Notes: generated by a model not told the origin, from the sequence alone. Counted from the first letter of the stretch, positions 54,696 to 62,673 are shown. The stretch: DNA of 64,000 nucleotides from Cystobacter ferrugineus (GCF_001887355.1 NZ_MPIN01000007.1:497535-561534); one strand, 5' to 3'. Program-made: numbers and translations.

Positions 54696-55214
54696 ATGCC
54701 TATTCTCACTAAACCTCGCGATCCTAGGTTCATTACCGTTCGTCGTGGCGGCACCTTGAGCGATGCAAATCACCGCCTTCTTGCAATATGGGCTGCCGCA
54801 TGCGCGGAGCATGTACTGCATTTCTTTGAAGAAGCACAACCCGAAGATGAGCGGCCGCGCCAGGCAATCGGGCTGGCTCGCGCCTGGACACGAGGCGAGA
54901 TTCCAATGCGCCAAGCCCACAAGGCTGCTTTTGTTGCCAATGCCGCCGCCAGAGATGTGTCCGGCGCGGCAAAGCTTGCGGCCTACTCGGCTGGGCAGGC
55001 TGTAGCAGTGGCTCACGTGGCAGCGCATGAGTTGGGCGCGGCGGCCTATGCGATCAGGGCCGTGCAAGCTGCAGCTCCTGAAGCTGAGCGTGAACAAGCC
55101 GGCCGCCGGGAATGCCAATGGCAGCGTGAGCAGCTTCCAGACGAAATCCGGGAGCTAGTGCTTGACGACCAGCGGCTGCGCAATCATGTATGTTGGTTTG
55201 TATTCGATTGCTGA
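54696..55214 (+). CDS. Imm-5-like immunity family protein
   Basis: 172 residues, cytoplasmic and helical. It starts ILTKPRDPRFITVRRGGTL and continues LLAIWAAACAEHVLHFFE, PEDERPRQAI, LARAWTRGEI, then an Ala-rich helical array AAARDVSGAAKLAAYSAGQAVAVAHVAAHELGAAAYA and ends REQLPDEIRELVL. This pattern of A-A-x-H-V helices and RPRQAIExARAW is that of the putative immunity family (Imm-5-like). The gene is less GC-rich than its neighbours and flanked by transposon remnants. It seems to be an orphan: no toxin gene is adjacent. The start matches family N-termini, despite no Shine-Dalgarno. Confidence 0.72.
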   Translation: MPILTKPRDPRFITVRRGGTLSDANHRLLAIWAAACAEHVLHFFEEAQPEDERPRQAIGLARAWTRGEIPMRQAHKAAFVANAAARDVSGAAKLAAYSAGQAVAVAHVAAHELGAAAYAIRAVQAAAPEAEREQAGRRECQWQREQLPDEIRELVLDDQRLRNHVCWFVFDC

Positions 55215-55380
55215 CCGACACACCGCACGCAGGTGAACACGTCCAAGGCGAACGCACGGCGCAGCAGCCCTGCCCGGTTCAAGCGGGGCGTGCGCTCCTT
55301 CCGAGGCTTCGCCACCGTCGCGGCCACCCATGGGCTCTCCTCCTCCGGCCCCGGCTCCGCCCCCTCTCGAGGGAGAGGGC
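55215..55380 (-). pseudogene. Remnant of an IS91-type transposase C-terminal region (copy 1)
   Basis: Minus-strand reading gives EPGPEEESPWVAATVAKP, then RKERTPRLNRAGLLRRAF and ALDVFTCVRC before breaking off at the border of the Imm-5-like gene. Compare WAELLRRVFAVDVLVCPRCGG of IS91/IS801-like transposases. It is similar to the plus-strand copy at 55850-56152 and in inverted orientation to it. Only about 55 codons survive. Confidence 0.7.
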
Positions 55381-55514
55381 GTGGCCCCGCCGTAACGGGC
55401 TCCTGAAGACGCGTGGCGGCGCCAGCGCCCCGACATCCTCCGCGGGGACACCCGGAGCAATGACCAGCGGTGCGGCGAGGACGCCGAGCAGTGCCACCGA
55501 CTCGTGGAGACGCT

Positions 55515-55820
55515 CCTCCGCCAGCCGCGAGGCCAGCCGCGGACGTGCAAGGACAGGGGCAGCCCTCGCTCGTTCAGGAAGGCGCAGAACGCCTGGACCT
55601 CGCGCGTGATGCGCAGATCCTTCGGCTTGTAGACGGCGTGGAGCCCCCCCTCGAACTGAAGGACCGCCACCGAGCGGCCACCGTGCGGATCGCCGAGATC
55701 TCCAAGGACGCCAGCGAGAACCGGCACGGGAGCGCCGTGGAAGAGCGTCCTGCCCAGCAGCTCCGAATCCACGGCGAGCCGCGACAGCATCTCGAGGACA
55801 TGCCGCTGTAGCCACCCCAT
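55515..55820 (-). pseudogene. Fragment of a LanM-type lanthipeptide synthetase (dehydratase N-part)
   Basis: From ATG 55820 the frame reads MGWLQRHVLEMLSRLAVDS, LLGRTLFHGAPVPVLAGV, then LGDLGDPHGGRSVAVLQFE, GGLHAVYKPKDLRITREVQ and AFCAFLNERGLPLSLHVR. The D-P-H-x-G-G-R-S-V and V-Y-K-P-(R/K)-x-L motifs belong to the DUF4135 dehydratase domain of LanM enzymes (about 900-1000 residues when whole). Similarity is lost after about 95 residues through a shift. No precursor peptide or cyclase is present. It is caught between two inverted transposase remnants. Confidence 0.68.
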
Positions 55821-55849
55821 CGTGCTCGCATCGAGTGGAGCTTGGCCGC

Positions 55850-56152
55850 CGGACACGGCCTCTCCCCCATGCAGGGGCGAGGCCGGAGCCGGAGGAGGAG
55901 AGCCCGTCCTTTGTCGCGGCGGTGGAGGAGCCGAAGGAGGAGCGCACACCACGATTGGACCAGGCCGGGCTGCTACGCAGGACGTTCGCGCTGGACGTGT
56001 TCGCTTGCTCGAGGTGTGGAGGCAGGAGGCGGGTCTTGGCGTACGTGAAGAGCGCAGGCGGGGGGAGAGCGATTCTGGAGCACCTGGGGTTGCCCACGGC
56101 GAGTGCGCGCCTGGCCCCTGCGCGAGGGCCACCCCAGGCGGCGTGGTGTTGA
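55850..56152 (+). pseudogene. IS91-type transposase C-terminal remnant (copy 2)
   Basis: Plus-strand frame: EPEEESPSFVAAVEEPKEE, RTPRLDQAGLLRRTFALDVF, ACSRCGGRRRVLAYVKS, AILEHLGLP, ending in a Pro/Ala tail and stop at 56152. The CxxCGG zinc-ribbon-like end and the I-L-x-H-L-G-L-P motif are typical of the end of Y2-type transposases of the IS91/IS801 group. No N-terminal or catalytic half is present. Confidence 0.72.
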
Positions 56153-56314
56153 CTGGCGCACTGCTCGGCCGGCCTCTGTCGCGGCCCTCCTCGGCCCCTC
56201 CGCTCTCGTCCTCGCCTTCAGCGGGCCTCCCATCCTTCTTATACGCCGAAATGCATCGTTTTCTCTCCAGAAGACTCTTCATCGCATCCCCCCATCTCCA
56301 GGGGTCTCCTGCAT

Positions 56315-57328
56315 ATGAAGTCCTTCAAGCGTGGCTTGCTCGTTGTCTCGTCCCTGATGCTCGCTTCCATGTCCGCCCTCGCGGCGGCACCGGCTCCCAC
56401 CACCAACCCGCGGCGTCTGGGCACACGCGCCATCGTCGCGTGCGACCCCGTGGAGAAGTCGTGCGGCGTGGCCAGCATCTCCTTCCCCGCGGGCATCAGC
56501 GGCCTGGTGCCCTACGGCCGTCCGGATGTGGCGGTGGCCACCATGTTCTACCCCTCGGTGGATGACGCCGAGGCGATCCTCGCCCGCACCGCCGCGGGCG
56601 ACACGGCCCAGGGCGCCGTCGACTTCGTGTTCTCCGTGGACCCGTACGCGAACTACCGCCAGCTCGCCGCGGTGAAGCTCAACCCGGACGGCACCGTCAC
56701 GGTGGGCCAGCGCACCGGCGAGCAGAACACCCAGCACCGCTGCGCCGTGAAGGGCACCACCTTCGTGGTGCAGGCCAACAACCAGACCACCCCGGCTATG
56801 TGCGGGGCCATGGCCCAGGGCTTCCAGGCGGCCAAAGGCAGCCTGCCGCAGCGGCTGCTCGCGGCGCTCAAGGCGGGGGCCCTCGTGGGCGGTGACCGCA
56901 ACGGCGAGCGCTCTGGCGTCATCCGCGTCTGGAGCGCGGAGAACGAAGCGGCCTTCTATACGCACGTGCTGGTGGACGCCGTGGTCCACAGCAGCTCGAA
57001 TGCGCTGAAGGAGCTGGACGTGGAGATGAACCGCTACCAGGCCAGCGTCGCCGCGCCGTACGAAGCGGACCTCATCCCGCTCGACTCGGAGACCTCCAAG
57101 TACGTGAAGCTCGTGCTGAGCAAGCTCGGGTACTACAACGGCCGCGTGGACACCTCGTGGAACGACGCCGACGAGCAGGCCCTGTACGACTTCAACTGGA
57201 ACAACCTCTTCTTCCTCAAGCCCACCGTGGTGGTGAACGGCGTGCGGAAGATTGACAGGCCCCTGGTCCGGTTCCTGATCAACGCGGACCTGGGCGCGCT
57301 CCTGCCCGCGACGACCGCGACCCCGTGA
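56315..57328 (+). CDS. Secreted DUF1028 protein with C-terminal peptidoglycan-binding-like domain
   Basis: 337 residues. Signal peptide (1-24, ASMSALA). The DUF1028 fold (Ntn-hydrolase-like) runs about 35-235: RAIVACDPVEKSCGVASISF, PYGRPDVAVATMFYP, DPYANYRQLAAVKLNPDG, FVVQANNQTTPAMCGAMAQGFQAA, SLPQRLLAALKAGALVGGDRNGERSGVIRV. The C-terminus (about 258-330) matches the small helical domain that follows DUF1028 elsewhere (VKLVLSKLGYYNGRVDTSWNDADEQALYDF). Intact and high-GC like the genome core. Function of the family is unknown; an extracellular hydrolase is possible. The gene lies directly downstream of the transposon debris. Confidence 0.82.
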   Translation: MKSFKRGLLVVSSLMLASMSALAAAPAPTTNPRRLGTRAIVACDPVEKSCGVASISFPAGISGLVPYGRPDVAVATMFYPSVDDAEAILARTAAGDTAQGAVDFVFSVDPYANYRQLAAVKLNPDGTVTVGQRTGEQNTQHRCAVKGTTFVVQANNQTTPAMCGAMAQGFQAAKGSLPQRLLAALKAGALVGGDRNGERSGVIRVWSAENEAAFYTHVLVDAVVHSSSNALKELDVEMNRYQASVAAPYEADLIPLDSETSKYVKLVLSKLGYYNGRVDTSWNDADEQALYDFNWNNLFFLKPTVVVNGVRKIDRPLVRFLINADLGALLPATTATP

Positions 57329-57378
57329 GCCCGGGGTGGGTTTGACGGCTCCCGCGTGGCGACGTCAAGCACGCCGCC

Positions 57379-57532
57379 ATGCCCCGCGCCGACATCACCG
57401 ACCTGTTTCGTCGACGACCTGCTGTCCGCCGAGGAGAAGGCCGCTCGCGACTCCGTGGCTCGCTTCATGGACGCGGAGGTGCTGCCCATCACCGGGCGGC
57501 ACTTCCGCGACGGCGCCTTCCCCGCTGATTGA
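57379..57532 (+). pseudogene. N-terminal fragment of an acyl-CoA (glutaryl-CoA) dehydrogenase
   Basis: ATG 57379 reads MPRADITDLF. After a two-base loss near 57409 the next frame reads VDDLLSAEEKAARDSVARF, then MDAEVLPITGRHFRDGAFP and a TGA at 57530. This is the first 50 residues of the GcdH-type acyl-CoA dehydrogenases. The remaining about 340 residues are missing. Confidence 0.7.
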
Positions 57533-57592
57533 CCATGAGCACCTGGGAGGAGCCTCTCATTCCCAGACCCCGCGCGGCCACCAAGACAAACA

Positions 57593-57622
57593 TTGACAAC
57601 ACTGTCTGGCTTCACCTACTTT
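57593..57622 (+). promoter_or_regulatory. Sigma-70-like promoter of the small lipoprotein gene
   Basis: Perfect -35 TTGACA (57593-57598), 18-base spacer, -10 TACTTT (57617-57622). Start of transcription would be about 26 bases before the ATG at 57655, leaving room for AGGAG. Confidence 0.62.
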
Positions 57623-57654
57623 GTCCAGAGTATCAACCGGACAGGAGTTGCACG

Positions 57655-57909
57655 ATGATCAAGCGTTTCCTTGTATGTGTTGTCACGCTCTCCGCTGTCG
57701 TCACGGGGTGCGGCGGAGTCGAAGCCGATCCCGAGCCATCCTCCACTCACCATGAGGAGGCGCTCCCGACGTGTGCCTCCGTGGATGGACACGGATGCTC
57801 GCCCTACAACAACCCCGAGAAGTTCTGCGTCTATAGCGATGGCGTCATGGGTGAATGTTGGTGCCAGGAGCCCATCAACCGCTGGGGCTGCGGGCGTGTG
57901 ACGGAGTAG
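57655..57909 (+). CDS. Small Cys-rich lipoprotein
   Basis: 84 residues. Lipobox VTGC with Cys19. The mature part holds further Cys residues in TCASVDGHGCSPY, EKFCVYSD and GECWCQEPINRWGCG, suggesting disulphides. AGGAG seven bases before ATG and a good promoter upstream indicate a functional gene. No family recognised. It sits amid pseudogenes. Confidence 0.72.
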   Translation: MIKRFLVCVVTLSAVVTGCGGVEADPEPSSTHHEEALPTCASVDGHGCSPYNNPEKFCVYSDGVMGECWCQEPINRWGCGRVTE

Positions 57910-58134
57910 ACGTGAAGCAGGCCAGGATGTGATTCCAAGGACTACGGGGAGCTTGTTCCGGCATCCACACCGCCAGCGTGGATCACACGCAACCGCGGAG
58001 CCTGACCGGACACGGGCTCCCCGGTCCTCCGTCCCAGATCATTGGGAACGAACCAGAAGCCCCTTCGTCGTTCACGGCCCACAGGTTCGTACTCCCCGAC
58101 CGGGATGGCTCCGCGCGTTGGGCAGGCGTGTACC

Positions 58135-58446
58135 TCAAGGGGGCTGCGCGGCCTCTCCACCGAACGTCTCCGCGACCTGAGCGTTCACCGCGTCGAAGGT
58201 GCTCTTCGTGGGATTGGCCTCGATGTAGGGCCAATGCGCCGCGAAGATGTCGTAGGTGCGCCGGCCGAGAAGAAGGTCGAAGGGCTGTGAAAAGCCTTCG
58301 CCGAGCGACGCACCAATGGCGTCATCCCAATAGGGCACCGTCCAGCCGCCGAACTTGAAGCCACCGGTCGGATCCTCCTCTGGACCACCCGGCGCCTGCA
58401 TCACGCCATCGAGACTGACAAAAACTTCGGCCGCGACTCTTCGCAT
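58135..58446 (-). pseudogene. Truncated RibD/dihydrofolate-reductase-like gene
   Basis: 103 residues from ATG 58446 (AAAGGAG upstream): RRVAAEVFVSLDGVMQAPGG, PYWDDAIG, DLLLGRRTYDIFAAHWPYI, FDAVNAQVAETFGG, then a stop. The family (YwjB/YyaP-like reductases) normally has 180-210 residues, so the C-terminal half, with part of the NADPH site, is missing. Probably non-functional. Confidence 0.75.
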
Positions 58447-58970
58447 GGAGCTGCTCCTTTGTGAGGGGTTCAGTCGTACGACGAACGGCCCCGCCATCGC
58501 CGGCCCGCGGCTCAGCACCCCAGGCTACGCATGGGGCGAATGGGACGCATCGGGCGAATGGGAGGCCTGTGCAGGCGAACACATTCAGCCCGAGGGCAGA
58601 GTGCAACAGCCCGGCCGCGGCGTCGTTGCAGGGGGAACTACCTTCGCGGACTTGCCGGGGGCGTTTGTTCTGCCCGCCTTCGGGGGGTGGCGATGAGTTT
58701 CGCGGACACGGGGTTTCTCCAGGAGGCTGCGATGTTTTGCCTCATGGACTGCCCCCGGCCGCCAAACTCATCGGTCGGTCGTTCGAAATCGTCTCGGACG
58801 CGTTCGCCCCTCACAGCGCCCTACATCAGAGGATGGAGCCCAGGAGCAGCGCGGCTTCCGCCTTGGGCGCGTGCGGCCTTGCGCGCGTGGTACGGTTCGG
58901 GCCCCAGTCCGTCCGTGGTGCCCCAGTGGAGCCCCCAGGTTTCAAAGGACTCGTTCTGACACCTCGTCGC
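58447..58970. other. Gene-poor debris region
   Basis: 524 bases without a supportable gene. At about 58562-58620 the minus strand reads GLLHSALGLNVFAC, resembling the GLLRRTFALDVFAC of the nearby transposase remnants. This may be another very short trace of that element. Open frames here have no recognisable content. Confidence 0.35.
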
Positions 58971-59174
58971 CTACGAGTCGTCTGACACCCTTCCTGGACA
59001 CCCTTCCTGCCTGTTCTCCACCAGCAGCAGGATGGCGCTGATGATGACGGGCGTGCTGTGTGTCCGAGCCGGGTCGGGCACCGCGCCCATGGCGACGCTA
59101 TCCGCGATCCAGTGGGCGCTCTCGATGGCGTAACGAATTTCCCCCAGCTCAGCCGAGAGGCTGATGTGTTCCAT
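58971..59174 (-). CDS. Small hypothetical protein
   Basis: 67 residues from ATG 59174 with a strong AGGAGG seven bases upstream: MEHISLSAELGEIRYAIESA, HWIADSVAMGAVPDP, THSTPVIISAILLLVENRQ. It looks like one amphipathic and one hydrophobic helix. The strong ribosome site argues for translation. I do not recognise it. Confidence 0.45.
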   Translation of the reverse strand: MEHISLSAELGEIRYAIESAHWIADSVAMGAVPDPARTHSTPVIISAILLLVENRQEGCPGRVSDDS

Positions 59175-59395
59175 CTGCGTTCCTCCTCGGGTTGATTGGA
59201 TGAGGACGCCCTGGCCGACCAGCCAGGACGTCAGCGGGATGACCGCCAATGTTCTTATGCCGAAGCATGGGCGCTCTTGGTGAGCCCCTCGAATGATGCC
59301 GCCGAGAAGGGCGAGCCCCAAGAGCTGTCAGCCCCATCGGGTATCCCATTGGATTGGCTACCCCTTGGGGTGTGGCCATCACCACGGGGGTTCGA

Positions 59396-60066
59396 ATGAA
59401 GCTGGCTGGAGCAGTGGTGCTGTTGGCGTTCCTCATCGGATGCGCGACGACCCAGGGAACGGATGGCCTTGGAACAGGAGGCTCTGGCCCTTCACCCTCG
59501 CCGGGGGCCAGGCCCGCCGTGAAGAAGGAACTGCCCTGGTTGAACGTGCCGGGCGGACGGATGAAGACGACCCTCTTCTACGGCCCCTGGCAGTGCCGCC
59601 GGGAGTTCATGAACGGGTGCCAGAGGGAGTGCGCCAGCGAGGGCTACAAGTCATGGGCTGCATGTGGCTGGCCGATTTCAAGTTCGACTGGGAGGGACGC
59701 CTCGTTGCCTTGCCTGTTCCCGTCAAGGGCGGGAGCCGTTACGGCATCTATCACTGCTGCTGCGATTACCCCGAGCTGTCACCCGAGGACAATGCAGCTC
59801 AACGCAAGGCGTGGAGCAGGTTTCGGACATCCTTCCGGAAGGCCTGGAGCGAGAAATTTGGTCAGTGGCCCGAGCAGGGCGGGGTGTCCTGGCCGGGGCA
59901 CCACATCCGAGACCTCTGGCACGGTGGGAACCCGGTGGACCCCAACAACGTCTTCCCCGCGCAACCGGACGTTCACGAGGTGTACAACGATCAGTATCCC
60001 GCCTGTTATGGCGGCAAGTCCCCCTGGAATACAGTGGGTCCCAACCTGCCCTACACGGACAACTGA
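59396..60066 (+). pseudogene. Frameshifted lipoprotein toxin gene
   Basis: From ATG 59396 (lipobox LIGC, Cys16) the frame reads GTGGSGPSPSPGARPAVKKE, LPWLNVPGGRMKTTLFYGPW, CQRECASEGYK. At 59650-59653 one base is missing; the neighbouring frame continues MGCMWLADFKFDWEGRLVAL, YGIYHCCCDYPELSPEDN, then WPGHHIRDLWHGGNPVDPNN and VGPNLPYTDN to TGA 60064. The two halves clearly form one protein of about 223 residues. The P-G-H-H-I-R-D-L-x-H-G-G motif looks like an HNH-type metal-nuclease site found in myxobacterial lipoprotein toxins. The immunity gene follows after two bases. As written, the toxic half cannot be made without frameshifting. Confidence 0.75.
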
Positions 60067-60068
60067 CG

Positions 60069-60548
60069 ATGGCCACGTACATGAGCCGCCTGCTCGAAGA
60101 GGTCTCCCGTGATCACTTCCCGTATCCCCCCGCCACGCCCGAGGAGATTGAGGAGTTCGAGCGGCGGGTCGGCTGGCGGTTGGACGCGGATCTGCGGGCC
60201 TTCTACCTGCACTGCAACGGGGCGGAGCTGATTGAGCGGTTGCCGGACTCTCCCTATCGCATCCTCCCACTGTCACAGGTTGTCCGGGCACGAGTGGCCA
60301 TCTTCGGGAAGAAGAACGACGATGACGCGCATGGGCCCGCATCGATGTGGGCCATCTGCGACGTCCAGGACGGCAACTACGTGCTGGTGGACGTGGCCCG
60401 CAAGGAGAACGACCACTACCCCCTGACGGACGGCTATCACGAGGCATGGCCCAACCCGAAATACTGCGGGCCAGTCGCCAGCTCCTTCTCGGAGTTCTTG
60501 GAGCAGGTGCTGCGGACCCGGCGCGGCCTCTTCTGGTTGGGGGAGTGA
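60069..60548 (+). CDS. SMI1/KNR4-family immunity protein
   Basis: 159 residues, cytoplasmic. It has the SMI1/KNR4 pattern: PATPEEIEEFERRVGWRL, DADLRAFYLHCNGAEL, YRILPLSQVVRARV, then a strand-rich tail YVLVDVARKENDHYPLTDG and SSFSEFLEQVL. These proteins neutralise contact-dependent toxins. The start lies two bases after the stop of the broken toxin gene, confirming a toxin-immunity pair. The immunity gene is intact and could still protect against kin delivering the toxin. Confidence 0.85.
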   Translation: MATYMSRLLEEVSRDHFPYPPATPEEIEEFERRVGWRLDADLRAFYLHCNGAELIERLPDSPYRILPLSQVVRARVAIFGKKNDDDAHGPASMWAICDVQDGNYVLVDVARKENDHYPLTDGYHEAWPNPKYCGPVASSFSEFLEQVLRTRRGLFWLGE

Positions 60549-60570
60549 AATTCCCTTCTGACCTAATTAG

Positions 60571-61827
60571 CTACTTTTTCACGCGGCGCCTGGACGCCAT
60601 CTTCTCCGTCCACCATTCCGGTTCCTGCACCTCGATGGACTCGATGTTCTCGATGAGGGCCGTGGCAACTATGGGCTCTTTGTTCTCGTCGTATTCGAGA
60701 TCAACTCGGATGAGCGCCTTGACCTTCAGGGTCAGATAGGCCTGCGCTGCCAAGTAGTGGTCGTTCCAATCTCCTTCCGACACAGAGAAATGAGTATCCG
60801 CATCTTCATCACTGGCCCAGAAGTCAGCCTTGAATGCAAAGAAGTCCGCCAAGGCGTCGACGATAGTGAGGGTTGCAGGAACGAGGATCGATTCGTGTCC
60901 GAGATCGTCCATGTCTCCCAGGTCGAGCTTGAATTCTTCGATCGAGCCGTCGCCCGTGAGTTCGGCCGAGTTGTCGTCTGACGGCAGGTGACCTGCCGTA
61001 ACGGACTTCCCGTGAAGAGCGTCCCAGAGCGAATTCTCAACACCGCTCTGGACAGAGTCCATCTGCTGAGAAATGGCCTCTTGCACGTGCTCTCGCCAAT
61101 GAGCTTCAGTGGGTGGCTCGGGCAATTCGCCAGCATTAGGGGGCTCAGCTGCTTTCAGCGCATCTCGTATGTCTTGTGATATGTTGAACGCGCTCAGCGT
61201 CTCATGCCCTACGAACCTGTCCTTGGGCATGCTCTTACGCATCCGCTCGTCCGCACTCACCAGATGTATGGTCTTCCCGATGCGGCTCTGCTCTTCAAGG
61301 GCGGCAGCCACGATGAACGCATCGGGAATATCTTCGCGGCTTTTGGCTTGTTTCATGGGGCCTTCGCCTTTGAAGTACATATCCCATGCCGCGCGTGTCG
61401 AAGCTTCCGACAGATGCAGGAGCCGAGCGCGTAGCGTGAGGATGCGTTGATTAATTCCATCGACCAGCAGCTTCTCCACCTGTTCGGAGAACTCGCTAAC
61501 GTGCCCCAGTGCGGACTCCGCCTTTGTCGTCATTTCGCCGGGACTGCACCAGGAGAGAACCTTCTGCGGATCTTTCTCTCCCTTGTGCTGCCACTTCTTC
61601 CACTCTGCTGCCAACTGGGTTGCCAATTCTCGGGGAACAAGCTCCGGCACCAGAACCTCGACAACATGCTTGTCCACCAACTCTTGGAGCCGCTGAAGAG
61701 CAGTGCTGTCGGGTGATACCTCCTTGCGGAGAGCGGAGGTGTCCAAGATTACGTGAACAACGCCAGGATTCACTTTCGCTACTGCATCAACGATGTCCTC
61801 CTCTTTCTTCTTCTTGGGTCCGGTCAC
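60571..61827 (-). CDS. PIN-like (DUF4935-type) putative nuclease
   Basis: 418 residues. The N-terminus after a Lys-rich start reads VVHVILDTSALRKEV, the PIN strand with its first catalytic Asp. Further acidic positions follow in KSREDIPDAFIVAAALEEQ and LVSADERMR, then VGHETLSAFN, as in DUF4935 PIN-like domains. The C-terminal half (about 235-418) is acidic (TGDGSIEEFKLDLGDMDDLG) with a beta-rich end (YLTLKVKALIRVDLEYDENKE) that I do not recognise. I chose GTG 61827 because AGGAGGA stands six bases upstream, although the frame stays open further back through integrase-derived sequence. Lower GC than the core. Likely cargo of the integrated element, perhaps defence. Confidence 0.72.
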   Translation of the reverse strand: MTGPKKKKEEDIVDAVAKVNPGVVHVILDTSALRKEVSPDSTALQRLQELVDKHVVEVLVPELVPRELATQLAAEWKKWQHKGEKDPQKVLSWCSPGEMTTKAESALGHVSEFSEQVEKLLVDGINQRILTLRARLLHLSEASTRAAWDMYFKGEGPMKQAKSREDIPDAFIVAAALEEQSRIGKTIHLVSADERMRKSMPKDRFVGHETLSAFNISQDIRDALKAAEPPNAGELPEPPTEAHWREHVQEAISQQMDSVQSGVENSLWDALHGKSVTAGHLPSDDNSAELTGDGSIEEFKLDLGDMDDLGHESILVPATLTIVDALADFFAFKADFWASDEDADTHFSVSEGDWNDHYLAAQAYLTLKVKALIRVDLEYDENKEPIVATALIENIESIEVQEPEWWTEKMASRRRVKK

Positions 61828-61841
61828 GCGTCTTCCTCCTA

Positions 61842-62322
61842 TTAGTCGCTTCCTGTGCACCACCATATGGGCCAGCGCAGAGCCAGTCTTCCCGGAGTGA
61901 AAGGCGAGATGCTCGCCGCCGTGCAAGCTCTCTTGATGGCCAAGCCGTACTTCTTGACGCTGAACGTGCCCCGCTCCAGCAACTGTTTCCCGGCTTCCAG
62001 CACTTCGGAGGACACGGCGGTGTGTAGGGGCTCGCCGCTCTTGGTCTGCGGACACACCAGCACACCCGCGATCTCCTTGGCCTCGCCTGGTACGGCTCCT
62101 CGATGCGGTGCGCCCGGCGGGTTGTTGCTCCGGGTTGGCCTCGAACTGCTTGAACTGTTCCATTGCCGCCCGGAGCGCGGTCGCCCACGTGCTGAACTTG
62201 TAGTTCCGCCCGTTGAGCACCCTGCGGATGACGTAGGCCTTGCGACCCTTTGCCTCGTGGCGGATGAACCTGCCACCCCACGTCTCCGCGTAGTCCTGGC
62301 TCTTGCCCGTGCTCTCACCCAT
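61842..62322 (-). pseudogene. Decayed tyrosine recombinase (phage-type integrase)
   Basis: From ATG 62322: SQDYAETWGGRFIRHEAKGR, YVIRRVLNGRNYKFSTWATA, LRAAMEQFKQFEANPEQ, an arm-type DNA-binding start. After a shift near 62110 another frame reads AKEIAGVLVCPQTKSGEPLH, TAVSSEVLEAGKQLLERGTF and a piece of the catalytic domain, TPGRLALRWPIW, where H-x-x-R is lost. The core-binding domain and active-site Tyr region are missing. So the element can no longer excise by itself. It abuts the PIN gene and lies 115 bases from the tRNA-derived att site. Confidence 0.75.
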
Positions 62323-62396
62323 GCGCCCGAGTTCTCCTTTAGGAGAAACGTCCGGGGCTCGTATTTTGCCCACAGGCGAGGGAGGGCAAATGAAAA

Positions 62397-62422
62397 GGGC
62401 CTCGGATTTTCATCCGAGGCCC
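62397..62422 (-). terminator. Terminator behind the tRNA-Asn fragment
   Basis: GGGCCTCGGAT pairs perfectly with ATCCGAGGCCC (62412-62422) across TTTC. On the minus strand it is followed by TTTTCATTT, a classic tRNA terminator. It belonged to the original tRNA-Asn gene. Confidence 0.85.
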
Positions 62423-62436
62423 TTCTGTACTTCTTG

Positions 62437-62481
62437 CTCCCCGACGTGGACTCGAACCACGGACCTAGTGATTAACAGTCG
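62437..62481 (-). other. 3' half of tRNA-Asn(GTT), probable attachment site
   Basis: The minus strand reads GACTGTTAATCAC, then TAGGTCCGTGGTTCGAG and TCCACGTCGGGGAG, i.e. anticodon loop CTGTTAA, variable loop, T-arm and acceptor 3' strand of tRNA-Asn. Upstream of GA the sequence does not match: the anticodon stem 5' strand, D-arm and acceptor 5' strand are absent. A tRNA 3' end cut at the anticodon loop beside an integrase gene is the mark of a tRNA-directed att site. The intact tRNA should lie at the other end of the element. Confidence 0.8.
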
Positions 62482-62613
62482 TGAAAAGGCCGGGCGCACC
62501 GCCGTTCCTCCCCTGGAGAGGGGGTTGGAACGGTCGAAAACGGGCGATGTGGTTGCCCGTAATTTGCCCACGGCGCCCCCGACCAGTATGGGGTTGACGG
62601 CTGTCGGGGGGGG

Positions 62614-62638
62614 AGGTGGGTGCATCTGCCACCCACCT
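62614..62638. repeat. Perfect 9-bp inverted repeat upstream of the XRE gene
   Basis: AGGTGGGTG pairs with CACCCACCT across CATCTGC. It follows a run of eight Gs. It could be a terminator stem without T-run or a binding site. 62482-62800 otherwise holds no gene. Confidence 0.5.
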
Positions 62639-62673
62639 GCTCGGATGGCGGCCCTATCTTGAAGATGGGTATA

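Noticed and set aside
59640..59660. Programmed frameshift in the toxin gene
   Set aside because: No slippery heptamer or downstream pseudoknot seen at the break; a plain one-base loss or error is simpler.
62437..62481. Intact tRNA-Asn gene
   Set aside because: The acceptor 5' strand, D-arm and 5' anticodon stem do not pair or match; only the 3' half is present.
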